Made by a program: the position numbers and the translations under genes. A stretch of DNA of 64,000 nucleotides from Aquimarina sp. U1-2 (GTDB lineage: Bacteria; Bacteroidota; Bacteroidia; Flavobacteriales; Flavobacteriaceae): the NCBI RefSeq assembly GCF_017897595.1, contig NZ_JAGKIK010000005.1:124001-188000 (forward strand), written 5' to 3'. This document shows positions 7,459 to 16,678 of this stretch, piece by piece (within the stretch, counting starts at the first letter, position 1; each line of letters begins with the position of its first letter). The notes under the pieces are model-generated. The model saw only the letters and a program-made list of their open reading frames with translations, did not search any database and was not told the origin of the DNA.

Positions 7459-10400
7459 TTATTCATAATAAAGTCTTTTAAATAGCTGTAAAAACTTTTC
7501 AAACTCTGTAGTTTTAATTTCAGCGATTTCCTTCTGACTATTTTTTGAAAGTAGTTCGACTAGATCTTTGTAGTACTCAATAGTCGTGATGATTTCTTCG
7601 ATGTATTGCAATTGCTCCTTTAAGGGTAGATTTCCATAATACATAAGTTGTTGTTGATACTTATTTGCAATCTGCTCCCATAATTGAAGTGCTTTTTCAT
7701 TTTCATTAATCCTAAAATACCCTTCTATAAAACGTCGCAATGTCGTATAATACTCATAAAGATCTACGGGAAGCTTCTCTATTCCTAAATCAAGTATGTT
7801 CTTAGCTTTTTGTATTTCACCTTCATTAATGAGCTGCTCGGCTAATCTGCCCAAACTTATTCTATAAGAGATGGCGTTTCTTCGGGTCACTGGGTCATGA
7901 TAAACATTAGAGTTATTACTGTGATCCCATTTCCAGTTCATAACGGTTTGGTACATACGCTCGGTATCAATTCGTCCGTATTCGTAAGGGTTTTTTGGAT
8001 CAACTTTTGTTTTTATAGGAACAAGTTTATAGGTTAAGCCATCTAGTTGAAGATAATCTTTCATCCAGATATAATCATCATCACCAAAACTTCCGCCAGA
8101 AAAATAAATAGGGCGTTTCCAATTAGTATTAGCTACAATATCGAGCATGACCAATCTATGTTTTAGCAAGTAATCGCCAGAAAGTTGAATATCAATATAG
8201 GGCACAATTTTATCGGCATCTTTTTGGGCTACTATACCATTGCGTAATACTGCATCTTTATCTACAGGAATTCGAATGTTTTTTGAAGGAAATGAATTTA
8301 CTATAGCACCACTTTGCAAATGCCCTTTGGTTCTTGGGTCGTTAGAAGTAATCCAACGCAACCAATCTTTGATTAACATAGTATCTTCGGTAACAGATTG
8401 ATAGTAGATGACATCATTATTTCCATAAGCATAAAACTCATGAGTCAAACTTATAGATAAAGGATCACTGTGATAGGCTTTCTTTTTCATTTGATCTACA
8501 TACCAATCGGTAGCCAAATATCCTGCGACTATGGTTCTAATATCGGTCCTATAACCTTCAATGTCCTGTGCATACCACAATGAAAATGTATCATTATCGC
8601 CAATAGTAAACAAAATTGCATTTTCCTGACACGATGAGAGATAGTTTTTGGGGAGCGTACTTGCGGTATACTGATGAGATCGATCGTGATCATCCCAGTT
8701 TTTGGCAACTAGAACTCCCGGAACTGCACATACGCATATTACGGTAATGAATACGGGTAAAAATTTTATATTGAGTTTATTTTGAAGTAGTGTGTAGAGC
8801 CCAAGAACTCCCAAACCTATCCAAATCGCAAAAACATAAAATGAGCCTACCAGGGCATAATCCCGCTCTCTTACTTCAAAAGGTTTTTCATTTAAATAGA
8901 CTTTAAGTGCAATACCTGTGAACAGAAAAAACACAAATACAGCCCAAAACCTTTGTTTATCACTTCGAAAATGAAAAAGAAAGCCTATAATACCTAAAAG
9001 TAGTGGTAAGAAGTAGTACGTGTTTCTGGCTTTATGATGTACAACAGAATCAGGAAGATTGTTTTGAGATCCTAGATGCCATTCATCTACAACTGGTATT
9101 CCGCTTAACCAGTTTCCATTAAGGTTATCCAACTCACCTTGTATATCGTTTTGTCTTCCTACAAAATTCCACATAAAATAACGCCAATACATATACCCTA
9201 TTTGATAGCGAAATAGATAGTTGAGGTTATCGACAAATGAAGGTTTTTCTACATCGAGATAATTTCCAAAGTCCTGTAAAAATTTATGATATCCATTATG
9301 ATCTATTTTACCCAGTGCATCGTTTTTTCTGAAGGTAGCGACAGCAGACAATACTTCTTTTTGATCACTATATTTTGCTTTGATTTTGAAGGATATGGGT
9401 GCGGTAAACCTCATATAGTTCGTGCTGTGTTCTGTACTCCACATTCTCGGAAAGAGCGATTTATGACCATCATCCAGATTTTGTTTGGCGTCTTTCCAAT
9501 CATTTACAACAACATATTTTCGAGTATGATGATCTTTCTTATATTTGGGTTGGTCATCTTCATAAGGATTTTTAGGATCGAGATAGCTGTATGTTTCAGT
9601 AAATTGAGGACCGTATAGAAGCGGTATACTAGGATATTGTTCTAAATTGTAATACGCAAGAAGCTCATGAATCGTACTCGGATTATCTTCATTTATAACC
9701 GTTCCTGCAGTTGCTCTTATGGGAAGCATTACCCAACTAGAAAATCCAATTAGAATAAAAACAATACCGAGCAATGCTGTATTCAATCGTTGCAGTCGCC
9801 TTTTTCTTGTGTAAGACAACCCGATATAGCAAAGAATGAGTAACGACAGCAAAGCAATACTGATTCCTGAATTAAATGGGAATCTTAATATGTTAACACA
9901 AAAAAGTTCTGCTGCGGCAAAAAATTTGAGTGTGTAGGGGATAAGTATTATAAATATGAATAGCAACACCAATATAGCTGTGCTATTGGCTATGATAGAA
10001 TTAAGAATACTGCTTTTTTTGGTATATTGAAAGTAGCATAGCAGTACGATAGCGGGAATAGCTAATATAGCCATAAAATGGACACCAAAGGCCAAGCCTA
10101 TAATCAGGGCTATTAAAATCCCCCATCGATTGCCTCTTTTTGTATGCAGATCGCGTTCCCAAAGTAAGCCCAAGTAAAACGTTAACGAAAGCATCATAGT
10201 GGCCATCGCATAAACTTCTGCCTCTACAGCATTAAACCAAAAACTGTCGGTAAAAGCAAACGCCAGGCTACCGGTAAGACTACTCCCTAGAATTGCAATT
10301 TGTTGTTTTTTCGAAACTTGACCTGGGTTTTTGACGGTTTTTTTTGCTAAAAGCGTGATAGACCAGAATAAGAATGCTATGGTAAAAGCACTCGATATCA

Positions 10401-10701
10401 CTGAAATCATATTCACAGTAAAGGCTATTTGGTCGTTATGTAGTGCAAAAATAGATATAAAAGCACCCATCATTTGGAATAAGGGCGCCCCTGGCGGATG
10501 ACCAACCTGCAATTTTGAAGCTGTAGCAATGTATTCGCCTACATCCCAAAAGCTATTGGTAGGGGCTACAGTAAGTGTGTAGGTAACTACTGCAATTGTA
10601 AATACTGTCCATCCTAATATCTTGTTCCATTTATAGAACTGCCTAAGTACATTTTTATCTTTTATCACTACTCTAACATTTAATAGATCAAAAAAATGCA
10701 A
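7459..10701 (-). CDS. DUF2723 (TMEM260-like) membrane protein, probable glycosyltransferase
   Basis: A 1080-aa polytopic membrane protein. The N-terminal block VAPTNSFWDVGEYIATAS, followed by VGHPPGAPLFQM, is the hallmark of DUF2723, a GT-C-like family related to protein O-mannosyltransferases and eukaryotic TMEM260. About 12 membrane helices occupy residues 30-340 and 565-700, followed by a large soluble domain (about 700-1080) whose tail resembles TPR-like helices. The Asp in FWDVGEY would be the GT-C catalytic-site candidate. Size is typical of Bacteroidota members. It may glycosylate secreted proteins, which is inferred. The extreme N-terminus could start at a later codon. Confidence 0.85.
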   Translation of the reverse strand: MHFFDLLNVRVVIKDKNVLRQFYKWNKILGWTVFTIAVVTYTLTVAPTNSFWDVGEYIATASKLQVGHPPGAPLFQMMGAFISIFALHNDQIAFTVNMISVISSAFTIAFLFWSITLLAKKTVKNPGQVSKKQQIAILGSSLTGSLAFAFTDSFWFNAVEAEVYAMATMMLSLTFYLGLLWERDLHTKRGNRWGILIALIIGLAFGVHFMAILAIPAIVLLCYFQYTKKSSILNSIIANSTAILVLLFIFIILIPYTLKFFAAAELFCVNILRFPFNSGISIALLSLLILCYIGLSYTRKRRLQRLNTALLGIVFILIGFSSWVMLPIRATAGTVINEDNPSTIHELLAYYNLEQYPSIPLLYGPQFTETYSYLDPKNPYEDDQPKYKKDHHTRKYVVVNDWKDAKQNLDDGHKSLFPRMWSTEHSTNYMRFTAPISFKIKAKYSDQKEVLSAVATFRKNDALGKIDHNGYHKFLQDFGNYLDVEKPSFVDNLNYLFRYQIGYMYWRYFMWNFVGRQNDIQGELDNLNGNWLSGIPVVDEWHLGSQNNLPDSVVHHKARNTYYFLPLLLGIIGFLFHFRSDKQRFWAVFVFFLFTGIALKVYLNEKPFEVRERDYALVGSFYVFAIWIGLGVLGLYTLLQNKLNIKFLPVFITVICVCAVPGVLVAKNWDDHDRSHQYTASTLPKNYLSSCQENAILFTIGDNDTFSLWYAQDIEGYRTDIRTIVAGYLATDWYVDQMKKKAYHSDPLSISLTHEFYAYGNNDVIYYQSVTEDTMLIKDWLRWITSNDPRTKGHLQSGAIVNSFPSKNIRIPVDKDAVLRNGIVAQKDADKIVPYIDIQLSGDYLLKHRLVMLDIVANTNWKRPIYFSGGSFGDDDYIWMKDYLQLDGLTYKLVPIKTKVDPKNPYEYGRIDTERMYQTVMNWKWDHSNNSNVYHDPVTRRNAISYRISLGRLAEQLINEGEIQKAKNILDLGIEKLPVDLYEYYTTLRRFIEGYFRINENEKALQLWEQIANKYQQQLMYYGNLPLKEQLQYIEEIITTIEYYKDLVELLSKNSQKEIAEIKTTEFEKFLQLFKRLYYE

Positions 10702-10847
10702 AAGAATAGAGGTGAGCTTTATAAAACCAGGTTGAATAAGGTACTAGTACGGGGGTGATTTTGCTTGTTTATAGCATATTTATATAGTTTTACGTAACTA
10801 TTAAGATTTCATATTGCGAAGCGGGCTGCTTTAAAAATTTGGTTTCC

Positions 10848-10865
10848 AGTCCATACCGATGGACT
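10848..10865 (-). terminator. Weak stem-loop downstream of LuxR gene
   Basis: AGTCCAT (10848-10854) pairs perfectly with ATGGACT (10859-10865) around a 4-base loop, 19 bases past the minus-strand stop. No long U-tract follows, so termination is uncertain. Confidence 0.3.
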
Positions 10866-10883
10866 TGCCCTCCTAAGGATACT

Positions 10884-11876
10884 TCACTTTTTGAATAAAA
10901 GTTCTTTTCTGCTATTAATATTTAATTTACTATAAATATTAGTAATGTGTGTTTTTACCGTATTCAGACTTATAAATAGTTCGTTGGCAATCTCTTTATT
11001 GGTTTTTCCAGACATCATGAGTTCTTTAATAACTGTTTCCTGTTTACTTAACGTATGTGCAAGGTTAGTTTTTGAACGTTTTCGATATCGTATCATAAAA
11101 AAACACAAAATACCTATAACTCCTAGTGTAATCCCATTAATTATGATACTCAACTTGTAATTGTGAGTTGTTTTCTTTTGATGTGCCAGAGTAAGTTTGT
11201 TCTTTAAATATTGATAGGTCGCAGGATCCAGGTCGCTAGATTGTAGCTCTTTTAAAAGACCTGAATAGTAGGGTAGATTTGCTTCAATATCTTTTTCTAG
11301 TAACTGTTGCTCATCTAGTTTCTTGATGCTCATTAGTTTTACTAAAAGTATATGAAGGGAGTCTTTTACATATCCCCTGGTTTCTAATAAGTATTGTTTT
11401 GGATCGAAGTTTTTTGAAGCTATGTCATATCGTGCTTCAAACCTTTTGAGCTTTTGCCATTCTTTCTCTGCCTTATTACTAGTTACATATTCTGAAAATA
11501 GAGCAGTCCCTTTTTTAAAAAACAAAGAATCCTTTTTAGACAAGATGAACAGTTTATAGTTTTGGATAGATTTTGAAAGTAATTTTTTCTGGTAAGCTGA
11601 TTTTGGATTAACATGCAATTTGTAAACTCTATCCTGTGCTGCAAACACCTCTTTACCAAAAGAAAAAAAACCGTCTTGGGTAAGCGTACTGGTGGCAATT
11701 ATTTTAGTATGATCTTTTCCTGTTTTTTGATCAAAATCAACGGTACTTAAATAAACTTTCCGCTCCCAGGCGTCTGGAAAATCCATAGTAAGGTATCCCG
11801 AAACTGAATGCTGCCCCTTTACGCTTGTTAAAGTAAGTAACAGTACTATTATATGAAGTATAGGATTCGAATTCAT
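10884..11876 (-). CDS. Membrane-anchored LuxR-type transcriptional regulator
   Basis: A 330-aa protein: signal peptide about 1-21, an extracytoplasmic region about 22-235 rich in charged residues, one membrane helix near 242-262 (INGITLGVIGILCFFMIRY), and a C-terminal LuxR helix-turn-helix (about 270-328) containing SGKTNKEIANELFISLNTVK and THITNIYSKLN. The architecture suggests an envelope signal transmitted straight to DNA binding, as in other Bacteroidota one-component regulators with periplasmic sensors. The sensor part shows no domain I recognise. Monocistronic. Confidence 0.85.
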   Translation of the reverse strand: MNSNPILHIIVLLLTLTSVKGQHSVSGYLTMDFPDAWERKVYLSTVDFDQKTGKDHTKIIATSTLTQDGFFSFGKEVFAAQDRVYKLHVNPKSAYQKKLLSKSIQNYKLFILSKKDSLFFKKGTALFSEYVTSNKAEKEWQKLKRFEARYDIASKNFDPKQYLLETRGYVKDSLHILLVKLMSIKKLDEQQLLEKDIEANLPYYSGLLKELQSSDLDPATYQYLKNKLTLAHQKKTTHNYKLSIIINGITLGVIGILCFFMIRYRKRSKTNLAHTLSKQETVIKELMMSGKTNKEIANELFISLNTVKTHITNIYSKLNINSRKELLFKK

Positions 11877-11936
11877 CTTGAATCTTTAATTTTTCACTAA
11901 AATAAACGTATCGTTGCTCAAATCAAAAATTGACAT

Positions 11937-11973
11937 AAAAAAACCGCTTTGCCTACATAAATTAGCAAAGCGG
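11937..11973 (-). terminator. Intrinsic terminator of htpG
   Basis: GCAAAGCGG (11965-11973) and CCGCTTTGC (11944-11952) form a 9-bp stem, read on the minus strand, followed by a run of seven T on that strand (11943-11937). It lies 44 bases past the htpG stop. Confidence 0.85.
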
Positions 11974-12016
11974 TATACATTGATTCGGTATGGTAATAAA
12001 GCCGATAAGGCTTAAT

Positions 12017-13906
12017 CTACTTTATCATTTCGAAACTACGACTAATAAAAGCTGTGAGTTCTTCTCCTTTTAAAAGGTTTTGTGAAAGTCTAGCTAAGTC
12101 TAGAGACTGTTTGATTAAACGTTCTTTTTTCTTATCCGTTTTTGTATTTGCAATTTGACCAATTAATTCATGATTGGTATTCACGATAAGGTTATACATC
12201 TCTGGCATATTTCCCATGCCAAACATTCCGCCGCCACCGCCAGTTTGTTGCATTTCTTTCATACGACGCATAAACTCTGGTTGCGTAATCATAAATGGAG
12301 AAGCACCGCTATCCATAGCTTCTAGCTGTACCGTATACTTTTCTTTTGGAATTACTTTCTCGAGATCTGTTTTAAGACTTTCTTTTTCTTCGTCAGATAG
12401 TTTGGATATAGTTTCTTCATCCTTTTTGATCAAATTATCAACGTGATCGGCATCTACCCGAGCAAAAGTTACATTTTCTTTACTAGTTTCTAATTTCTGA
12501 ATTAAATGAGAAACAATAGGAGAATCTAATAATAGCACCTCATATTCTTTATCTTTGGCAGCTTGGATATAGGCATGTTGCTCATCTTTATTAGAAGCAT
12601 AAAGAATTACTAACTTATCGTCTTTATCGGTTTGACTATCCTTTATTTTATCCTGAAGCTCTTCAAAAGTTAAAAAGGTTTGATCAACTGTTGGGTATAG
12701 TGCGAATTTGTCTGCTTTTTCAAAGAATTTTTCCTCAGATAGCATTCCGTATTCGATTACTATTTTAATATCGTTCCACTTTTGCTCAAAATCTTCTCTG
12801 TTATTTTTGAACATTGAATTCAATTTATCAGCAACTTTTCGGGTAATATAGCTTGATATTTTCTTTACATTACCATCAGCTTGCAAGTAAGATCTTGAAA
12901 CATTTAACGGGATATCGGGAGAATCAATGACACCTCGAAGCATCGTTAAAAACTCTGGTACTATGCCTTCTACGTTATCAGTAACAAATACTTGGTTTTG
13001 ATACAATTGAATTCTATCTTTTTGAAGATTCATATCCTGACCCAACTTCGGAAAATAAAGAATACCCGTAAGATTAAAAGGGTAGTCTACGTTTAAATGG
13101 ATATTAAACAAAGGCTCTTCAAACTGCATAGGGTACAATTCGCGATAGAAACTTTTGTAATCTTCCTCTTTTAAATCTGCCGGCTGTTTGGTCCAGGCCG
13201 GATTGGGATTATTAATAATATTATCAACCTCTTGCGTAGGGGCAGGATCCTCTTCTTTAGCATCTTCTGGCTTAGGTAGTGTTTCTGTTTTTGTTCCAAA
13301 TTTGATTGGTACCGGCATAAACTTATTATATTTTACCAATAACTCTCTAATTCGGCTTTCTTCAAGAAATTCAACATCCTCTTCACCTATATGAAGAATA
13401 ACTTCTGTTCCTCTTTCCGTTTTTTCGTGTTTATCCAGGCTGTAGGTGGGAGAACCATCACAAATCCAATGTGCGGCAGGTTCGTCTTTATACGACTTGG
13501 TTATAATTTCAACTTTACTGGCTACCATAAAGGCAGAATAGAATCCTAAACCAAAATGCCCTATAATACCAGAATCTTTGGCACTATCTTTATATTTTTC
13601 AAGAAATTCTTCAGCACCAGAAAAAGCTACTTCATTAATGTATTTCTCAACTTCTTCAGCAGTCATACCAATACCTTGATCGATGATATGCAGCTTTTTA
13701 TTGTCTTTATCAATTTTTACTTCAATTAAAGGATTTCCGTAGGTTACCTTCGCCTCACCAATACTCGTAAGGTGCTTTAATTTTAATGTTGCATCTGTTG
13801 CGTTTGATATCAATTCACGCAAAAATATCTCGTGATCAGAATACAAAAATTTCTTGATTAGTGGGAAAATGTTTTCTACAGATACATTTATATTTCCTGT
13901 TGCCAT
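12017..13906 (-). CDS. htpG: Molecular chaperone HtpG (Hsp90)
   Basis: A 629-aa Hsp90 homologue, an ATP-driven cytosolic chaperone. The N-terminal GHKL ATPase shows FLRELISNATDA (Glu and Asn for ATP hydrolysis and Mg), IDQGIGM and IGHFGLGFYSAF. The middle domain has the DYPFNLTGILYFPK region and the catalytic-loop NVSRSYLQ. The C-terminal part contains a Gly/Met-rich segment (QQTGGGGGMFGMGNMPEM), with length and layout normal for Bacteroidota. Single gene with a strong terminator; heat-shock control is expected for the family but no operator was identified. Confidence 0.98.
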   Translation of the reverse strand: MATGNINVSVENIFPLIKKFLYSDHEIFLRELISNATDATLKLKHLTSIGEAKVTYGNPLIEVKIDKDNKKLHIIDQGIGMTAEEVEKYINEVAFSGAEEFLEKYKDSAKDSGIIGHFGLGFYSAFMVASKVEIITKSYKDEPAAHWICDGSPTYSLDKHEKTERGTEVILHIGEEDVEFLEESRIRELLVKYNKFMPVPIKFGTKTETLPKPEDAKEEDPAPTQEVDNIINNPNPAWTKQPADLKEEDYKSFYRELYPMQFEEPLFNIHLNVDYPFNLTGILYFPKLGQDMNLQKDRIQLYQNQVFVTDNVEGIVPEFLTMLRGVIDSPDIPLNVSRSYLQADGNVKKISSYITRKVADKLNSMFKNNREDFEQKWNDIKIVIEYGMLSEEKFFEKADKFALYPTVDQTFLTFEELQDKIKDSQTDKDDKLVILYASNKDEQHAYIQAAKDKEYEVLLLDSPIVSHLIQKLETSKENVTFARVDADHVDNLIKKDEETISKLSDEEKESLKTDLEKVIPKEKYTVQLEAMDSGASPFMITQPEFMRRMKEMQQTGGGGGMFGMGNMPEMYNLIVNTNHELIGQIANTKTDKKKERLIKQSLDLARLSQNLLKGEELTAFISRSFEMIK

Positions 13907-14175
13907 CGTTCTTAGTTTTAATTTAATGTAATTTTTAACATGAGGTCAAAAAAAATACCAATGTGATTCATATGACAAAGTGACATTGAAACAGCTTTTT
14001 TTAGTTTTTTGTGATTGTAATACGTAACTTTAAAAGGGAATTTAAAATACCAAGTAGTACGTTGGAGAACGGGGAGTTACTTTCAAATTTTTTGAAACAA
14101 CTTTAACATATTTTTTGTTCAACTTTTTCATTTAAACATTAAACAATTATTATATTTACACTAAATATTAAGGAT

Positions 14176-14841
14176 ATGGCAGCACCGAAGAAAAAGCAAG
14201 TAGTTGACCGAAATTATATTTTGTCTGAATTTATGACTTATGTTTTAGAACATGAGCGGTATCCTGTATCTGTGTACAAATTTTGTAAGGTTGCAAAATT
14301 AAAAGAGGAAGAATTTTACAAATTTTTTGGTAATCTAGAAAGTATCAGAAAAAGCATATGGTCTACATTTTTTGAAGCTACTGTAGAGGCCATGAAAAAG
14401 AATAAAGAGTACGCGAGTTTTAGTAGTAGAGAAAAGATGTTGACTTTGTTCTACAGTCTTTTTGAAACAATGACACTTAATAGAAGTTATATATTATTTG
14501 TATTAAAATATCATGACCAGCCGATGAAAAATCTAAAGCAATTGAAAGGATTGAGATTGCATATAAAAGATTTTGCTGCTGATTTAATAGAAGAAGATAA
14601 TGATGAAAAGAAATATAAATTAGCAAAGAATCCAGTACCTATTTTTTCTGAAGGTGCATGGCTGCAATTTTTATTTCTATTGAATTTCTGGGTAGGAGAC
14701 GAATCCTCTAGTTTCGAAAAAACAGATATTGCTATTGAAAAGTCGGTGAATACCATCTTTGATCTTTTTGACAATACGCCGCTTACTAATGTATTGGATT
14801 TTGGAAAATTTCTGTGGAATGAAAAGGTAATGTGGAATTAG
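14176..14841 (+). CDS. TetR-like transcriptional regulator
   Basis: A 221-aa protein with a TetR-type N-terminal helix-turn-helix: an N-terminal basic patch (PKKKQ), helices around ILSEFMTYVLEHERYPVS and VYKFCKVAKLKEEEFYKFFG, the latter matching the recognition-helix pattern with FYKFF, and an all-helical ligand-binding C-terminus. It is 49 bp upstream of a UbiB-type kinase in the same direction, so the pair is probably one transcript. The ligand is unknown. The HTH is more divergent than in standard AcrR-type repressors. Confidence 0.8.
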   Translation: MAAPKKKQVVDRNYILSEFMTYVLEHERYPVSVYKFCKVAKLKEEEFYKFFGNLESIRKSIWSTFFEATVEAMKKNKEYASFSSREKMLTLFYSLFETMTLNRSYILFVLKYHDQPMKNLKQLKGLRLHIKDFAADLIEEDNDEKKYKLAKNPVPIFSEGAWLQFLFLLNFWVGDESSSFEKTDIAIEKSVNTIFDLFDNTPLTNVLDFGKFLWNEKVMWN

Positions 14842-14890
14842 TGTAAGCAAAAGCTTAGGATATAGACAAACTATAAAATATATTGATTGA

Positions 14891-16198
14891 ATGAAAACTA
14901 TAGATAAAATACCAACAACCAAATTAGGAAGAACCACAGAGTTGGTGAAGACTGGTGTAAAGGTAGGAGGTAATTATCTTAAATATTATGGTAAAAAGGC
15001 AGTAAACCCTAGCTTAACCAAGGACCAATTAAATGAAGATAATGCAGCTGATATTTATGATGGTTTGAAAAGTTTGAAAGGAAGCGCTTTAAAGGTTGCA
15101 CAAATGCTGTCTATGGAGAAAAATTTACTACCTAATGCGTATGTAGAAAAATTTTCTCTTTCTCAATTTAGTGTGCCCCCATTATCGGCACCATTAGTGA
15201 GAAAAACCTTTAAAAAGTATCACGGAAAATATCCAGAAGAATTATATGATACGTTTGCAACTCAATCTGTTAATGCTGCGAGTATCGGTCAGGTACATAA
15301 GGCGATTAAAGATGGGAAAAAACTTGCTGTGAAAATTCAATATCCTGGAGTTGCAAACAGTATAAGTTCTGACTTGGCGATGGTCAAACCCATCGCCATC
15401 AGAATGTTTAATTTGAAAGGAAAAGATTCTGAGAAGTATTTTAAAGAGCTAGAGGGTAAATTATTAGAAGAGACAGATTATATTCTCGAAGTACAGCAGA
15501 GTAAAGAAATAACCAAGGCGTGTTCTGCCATTCCTAATTTAAAGTTTCCTCGTTATTACGAAGAATTGTCTAGCGAGCGAATCATTACTATGGATTGGAT
15601 GGATGGTCTGCATCTTAGCGAGTTCGCAAAACAAAATAGCGATCAAGATAAAGCAGATCGTATTGGTCAGGCGCTTTGGGATTTTTATATGTATCAAATG
15701 CATATACTAAAAGCTGTACACGCCGATCCACACCCCGGTAATTTTTTGGTAGATAAAAATGATTGCCTAATTGCTATAGATTTTGGATGTGTAAAAAAAA
15801 TACCTTTAGAATTTTATACGCCTTATTTTGAATTAGCAGATAAAGAAAACATTGATAATCCCCGTTTTTTTGCCCAAAAGATGTTTCAATTGGAAATACT
15901 CCGAGAAGATGATACAGAAGAAGAGCAAAAATTCTTCTCGGAGTTGTTCCATGAGATGTTAAGTCTATTTACAAAACCCTTTAATGAAGAGGTATTTGAT
16001 TTTGCAAATGAAAGCTTTTGGGGACAAATTACTGAATTAAGTGAAAAATATTCTAAAAATACAGAGCTAAGAAAAATGAATGGTAATAGAGGAAGTAAAC
16101 ATTTCTTGTATATCAATCGAACGTTTTTTGGCTTATACAACTTGTTACACGACTTGAGAGCTAAAGTACGTGTTAACAATTTTGAAAAGTACCTTTAG
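14891..16198 (+). CDS. ABC1/UbiB-family atypical kinase
   Basis: A 435-aa member of the ABC1/AarF/UbiB atypical kinase family, whose members support isoprenoid-quinone metabolism through ATPase activity. Visible motifs: KGSALKVAQML (the KxGQ motif, with Ala in place of the usual Gly), AASIGQVHKA (Ala-rich nucleotide loop), LAVKIQYPGV (ATP-binding Lys), HADPHPGNFL (catalytic loop Asp and Asn) and IDFGCVK (metal-binding DFG). Length is normal. It follows the TetR-like gene by 49 bp. The organism should make menaquinone rather than ubiquinone, so the substrate class is inferred only. Confidence 0.9.
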   Translation: MKTIDKIPTTKLGRTTELVKTGVKVGGNYLKYYGKKAVNPSLTKDQLNEDNAADIYDGLKSLKGSALKVAQMLSMEKNLLPNAYVEKFSLSQFSVPPLSAPLVRKTFKKYHGKYPEELYDTFATQSVNAASIGQVHKAIKDGKKLAVKIQYPGVANSISSDLAMVKPIAIRMFNLKGKDSEKYFKELEGKLLEETDYILEVQQSKEITKACSAIPNLKFPRYYEELSSERIITMDWMDGLHLSEFAKQNSDQDKADRIGQALWDFYMYQMHILKAVHADPHPGNFLVDKNDCLIAIDFGCVKKIPLEFYTPYFELADKENIDNPRFFAQKMFQLEILREDDTEEEQKFFSELFHEMLSLFTKPFNEEVFDFANESFWGQITELSEKYSKNTELRKMNGNRGSKHFLYINRTFFGLYNLLHDLRAKVRVNNFEKYL

Positions 16199-16216
16199 TC
16201 AATCGCCCGATTGACT
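16197..16216 (+). other. Perfect palindrome across the UbiB stop codon
   Basis: AGTCAATCG (16197-16205) and CGATTGACT (16208-16216) are perfect complements around CC, and the stop codon TAG (16196-16198) is at its left edge. A second, stronger hairpin follows at 16247. It may act as a transcript 3'-end stabiliser or a protein site. Confidence 0.5.
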
Positions 16217-16246
16217 TGGTTTGTTTATTTATTGGTTAGGTTGTTA

Positions 16247-16283
16247 GAAAGATGCGCTGTGGTTGGCGCATCTTTCGCTTTTT
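16247..16283 (+). terminator. Intrinsic terminator of the TetR-UbiB transcript
   Basis: GAAAGATGCGC (16247-16257) pairs perfectly with GCGCATCTTTC (16266-16276), an 11-bp stem followed by GCTTTTT. Confidence 0.9.
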
Positions 16284-16363
16284 ACATCAAAATCTGCTTT
16301 TCTTTTTTAACCTAGTTTATATATTAAAATTTCGTTATAAGATTTTAAAATGGAATAGGACCA

Positions 16364-16475
16364 AGTGTTTTCTAAGTTTCAGCATAGTAGTTTACCCTAG
16401 CAGAGTCGAAGGGCTACGGTGATATTTAAAAATATAACGTAGTGCTTGGTTTTGTAGTAGCTTCAAACCGTAATA
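16364..16475 (+). repeat. Dispersed repeat R1, copy 1
   Basis: About 112 bp that is clearly related to the reverse complement of 22217-22329. Shared blocks include AGTGTTTTCTA, CAGTTTACCCTA-like (here TAGTTTACCCTA), GGAGTC/AGAGTC-rich centre and AACGTAGTGCTTGGTTTTG, ending CCGTAATA. I estimate about four in five positions identical. Both copies are intergenic and opposite in orientation. No transposase or terminal duplication was seen. Confidence 0.65.
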
Positions 16476-16572
16476 CCTGCTCGCCTTTTTCTAAATAAGA
16501 TGGCAGGTGGGGATCTTCTGATGCATAAAGCTGTTTACTATATTTTGTGTAGTCAAATACACAAACTCTCAT
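16426..16572 (-). pseudogene. Possible small ORF or gene fragment running into repeat R1
   Basis: An ATG at 16572 opens a 48-codon frame (MRVCVFDYTKYSKQLYASED, continuing through YLEKGEQVLRFEA to KPSTTLYF) ending with TAA at 16428-16426. The first two thirds look protein-like; the last third is repeat R1 sequence. No homologue is recognised and the frame begins just after a stop (TAA near 16588). It may be the remnant of a gene truncated by the repeat, or chance. Confidence 0.2.
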
Positions 16573-16678
16573 GTTTACATAAGATTTTTGTTAAATAGAG
16601 TCCCACATTATGATTTGAGACTTCTGTTCCAAAAAATATTCCAAAATTCGAACCTAATTAACTCTTAATCTTACCTTT

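Noticed and set aside
9286..9618. 110-codon plus-strand frame inside the DUF2723 gene
   Set aside because: Antisense shadow of a confidently identified coding region.
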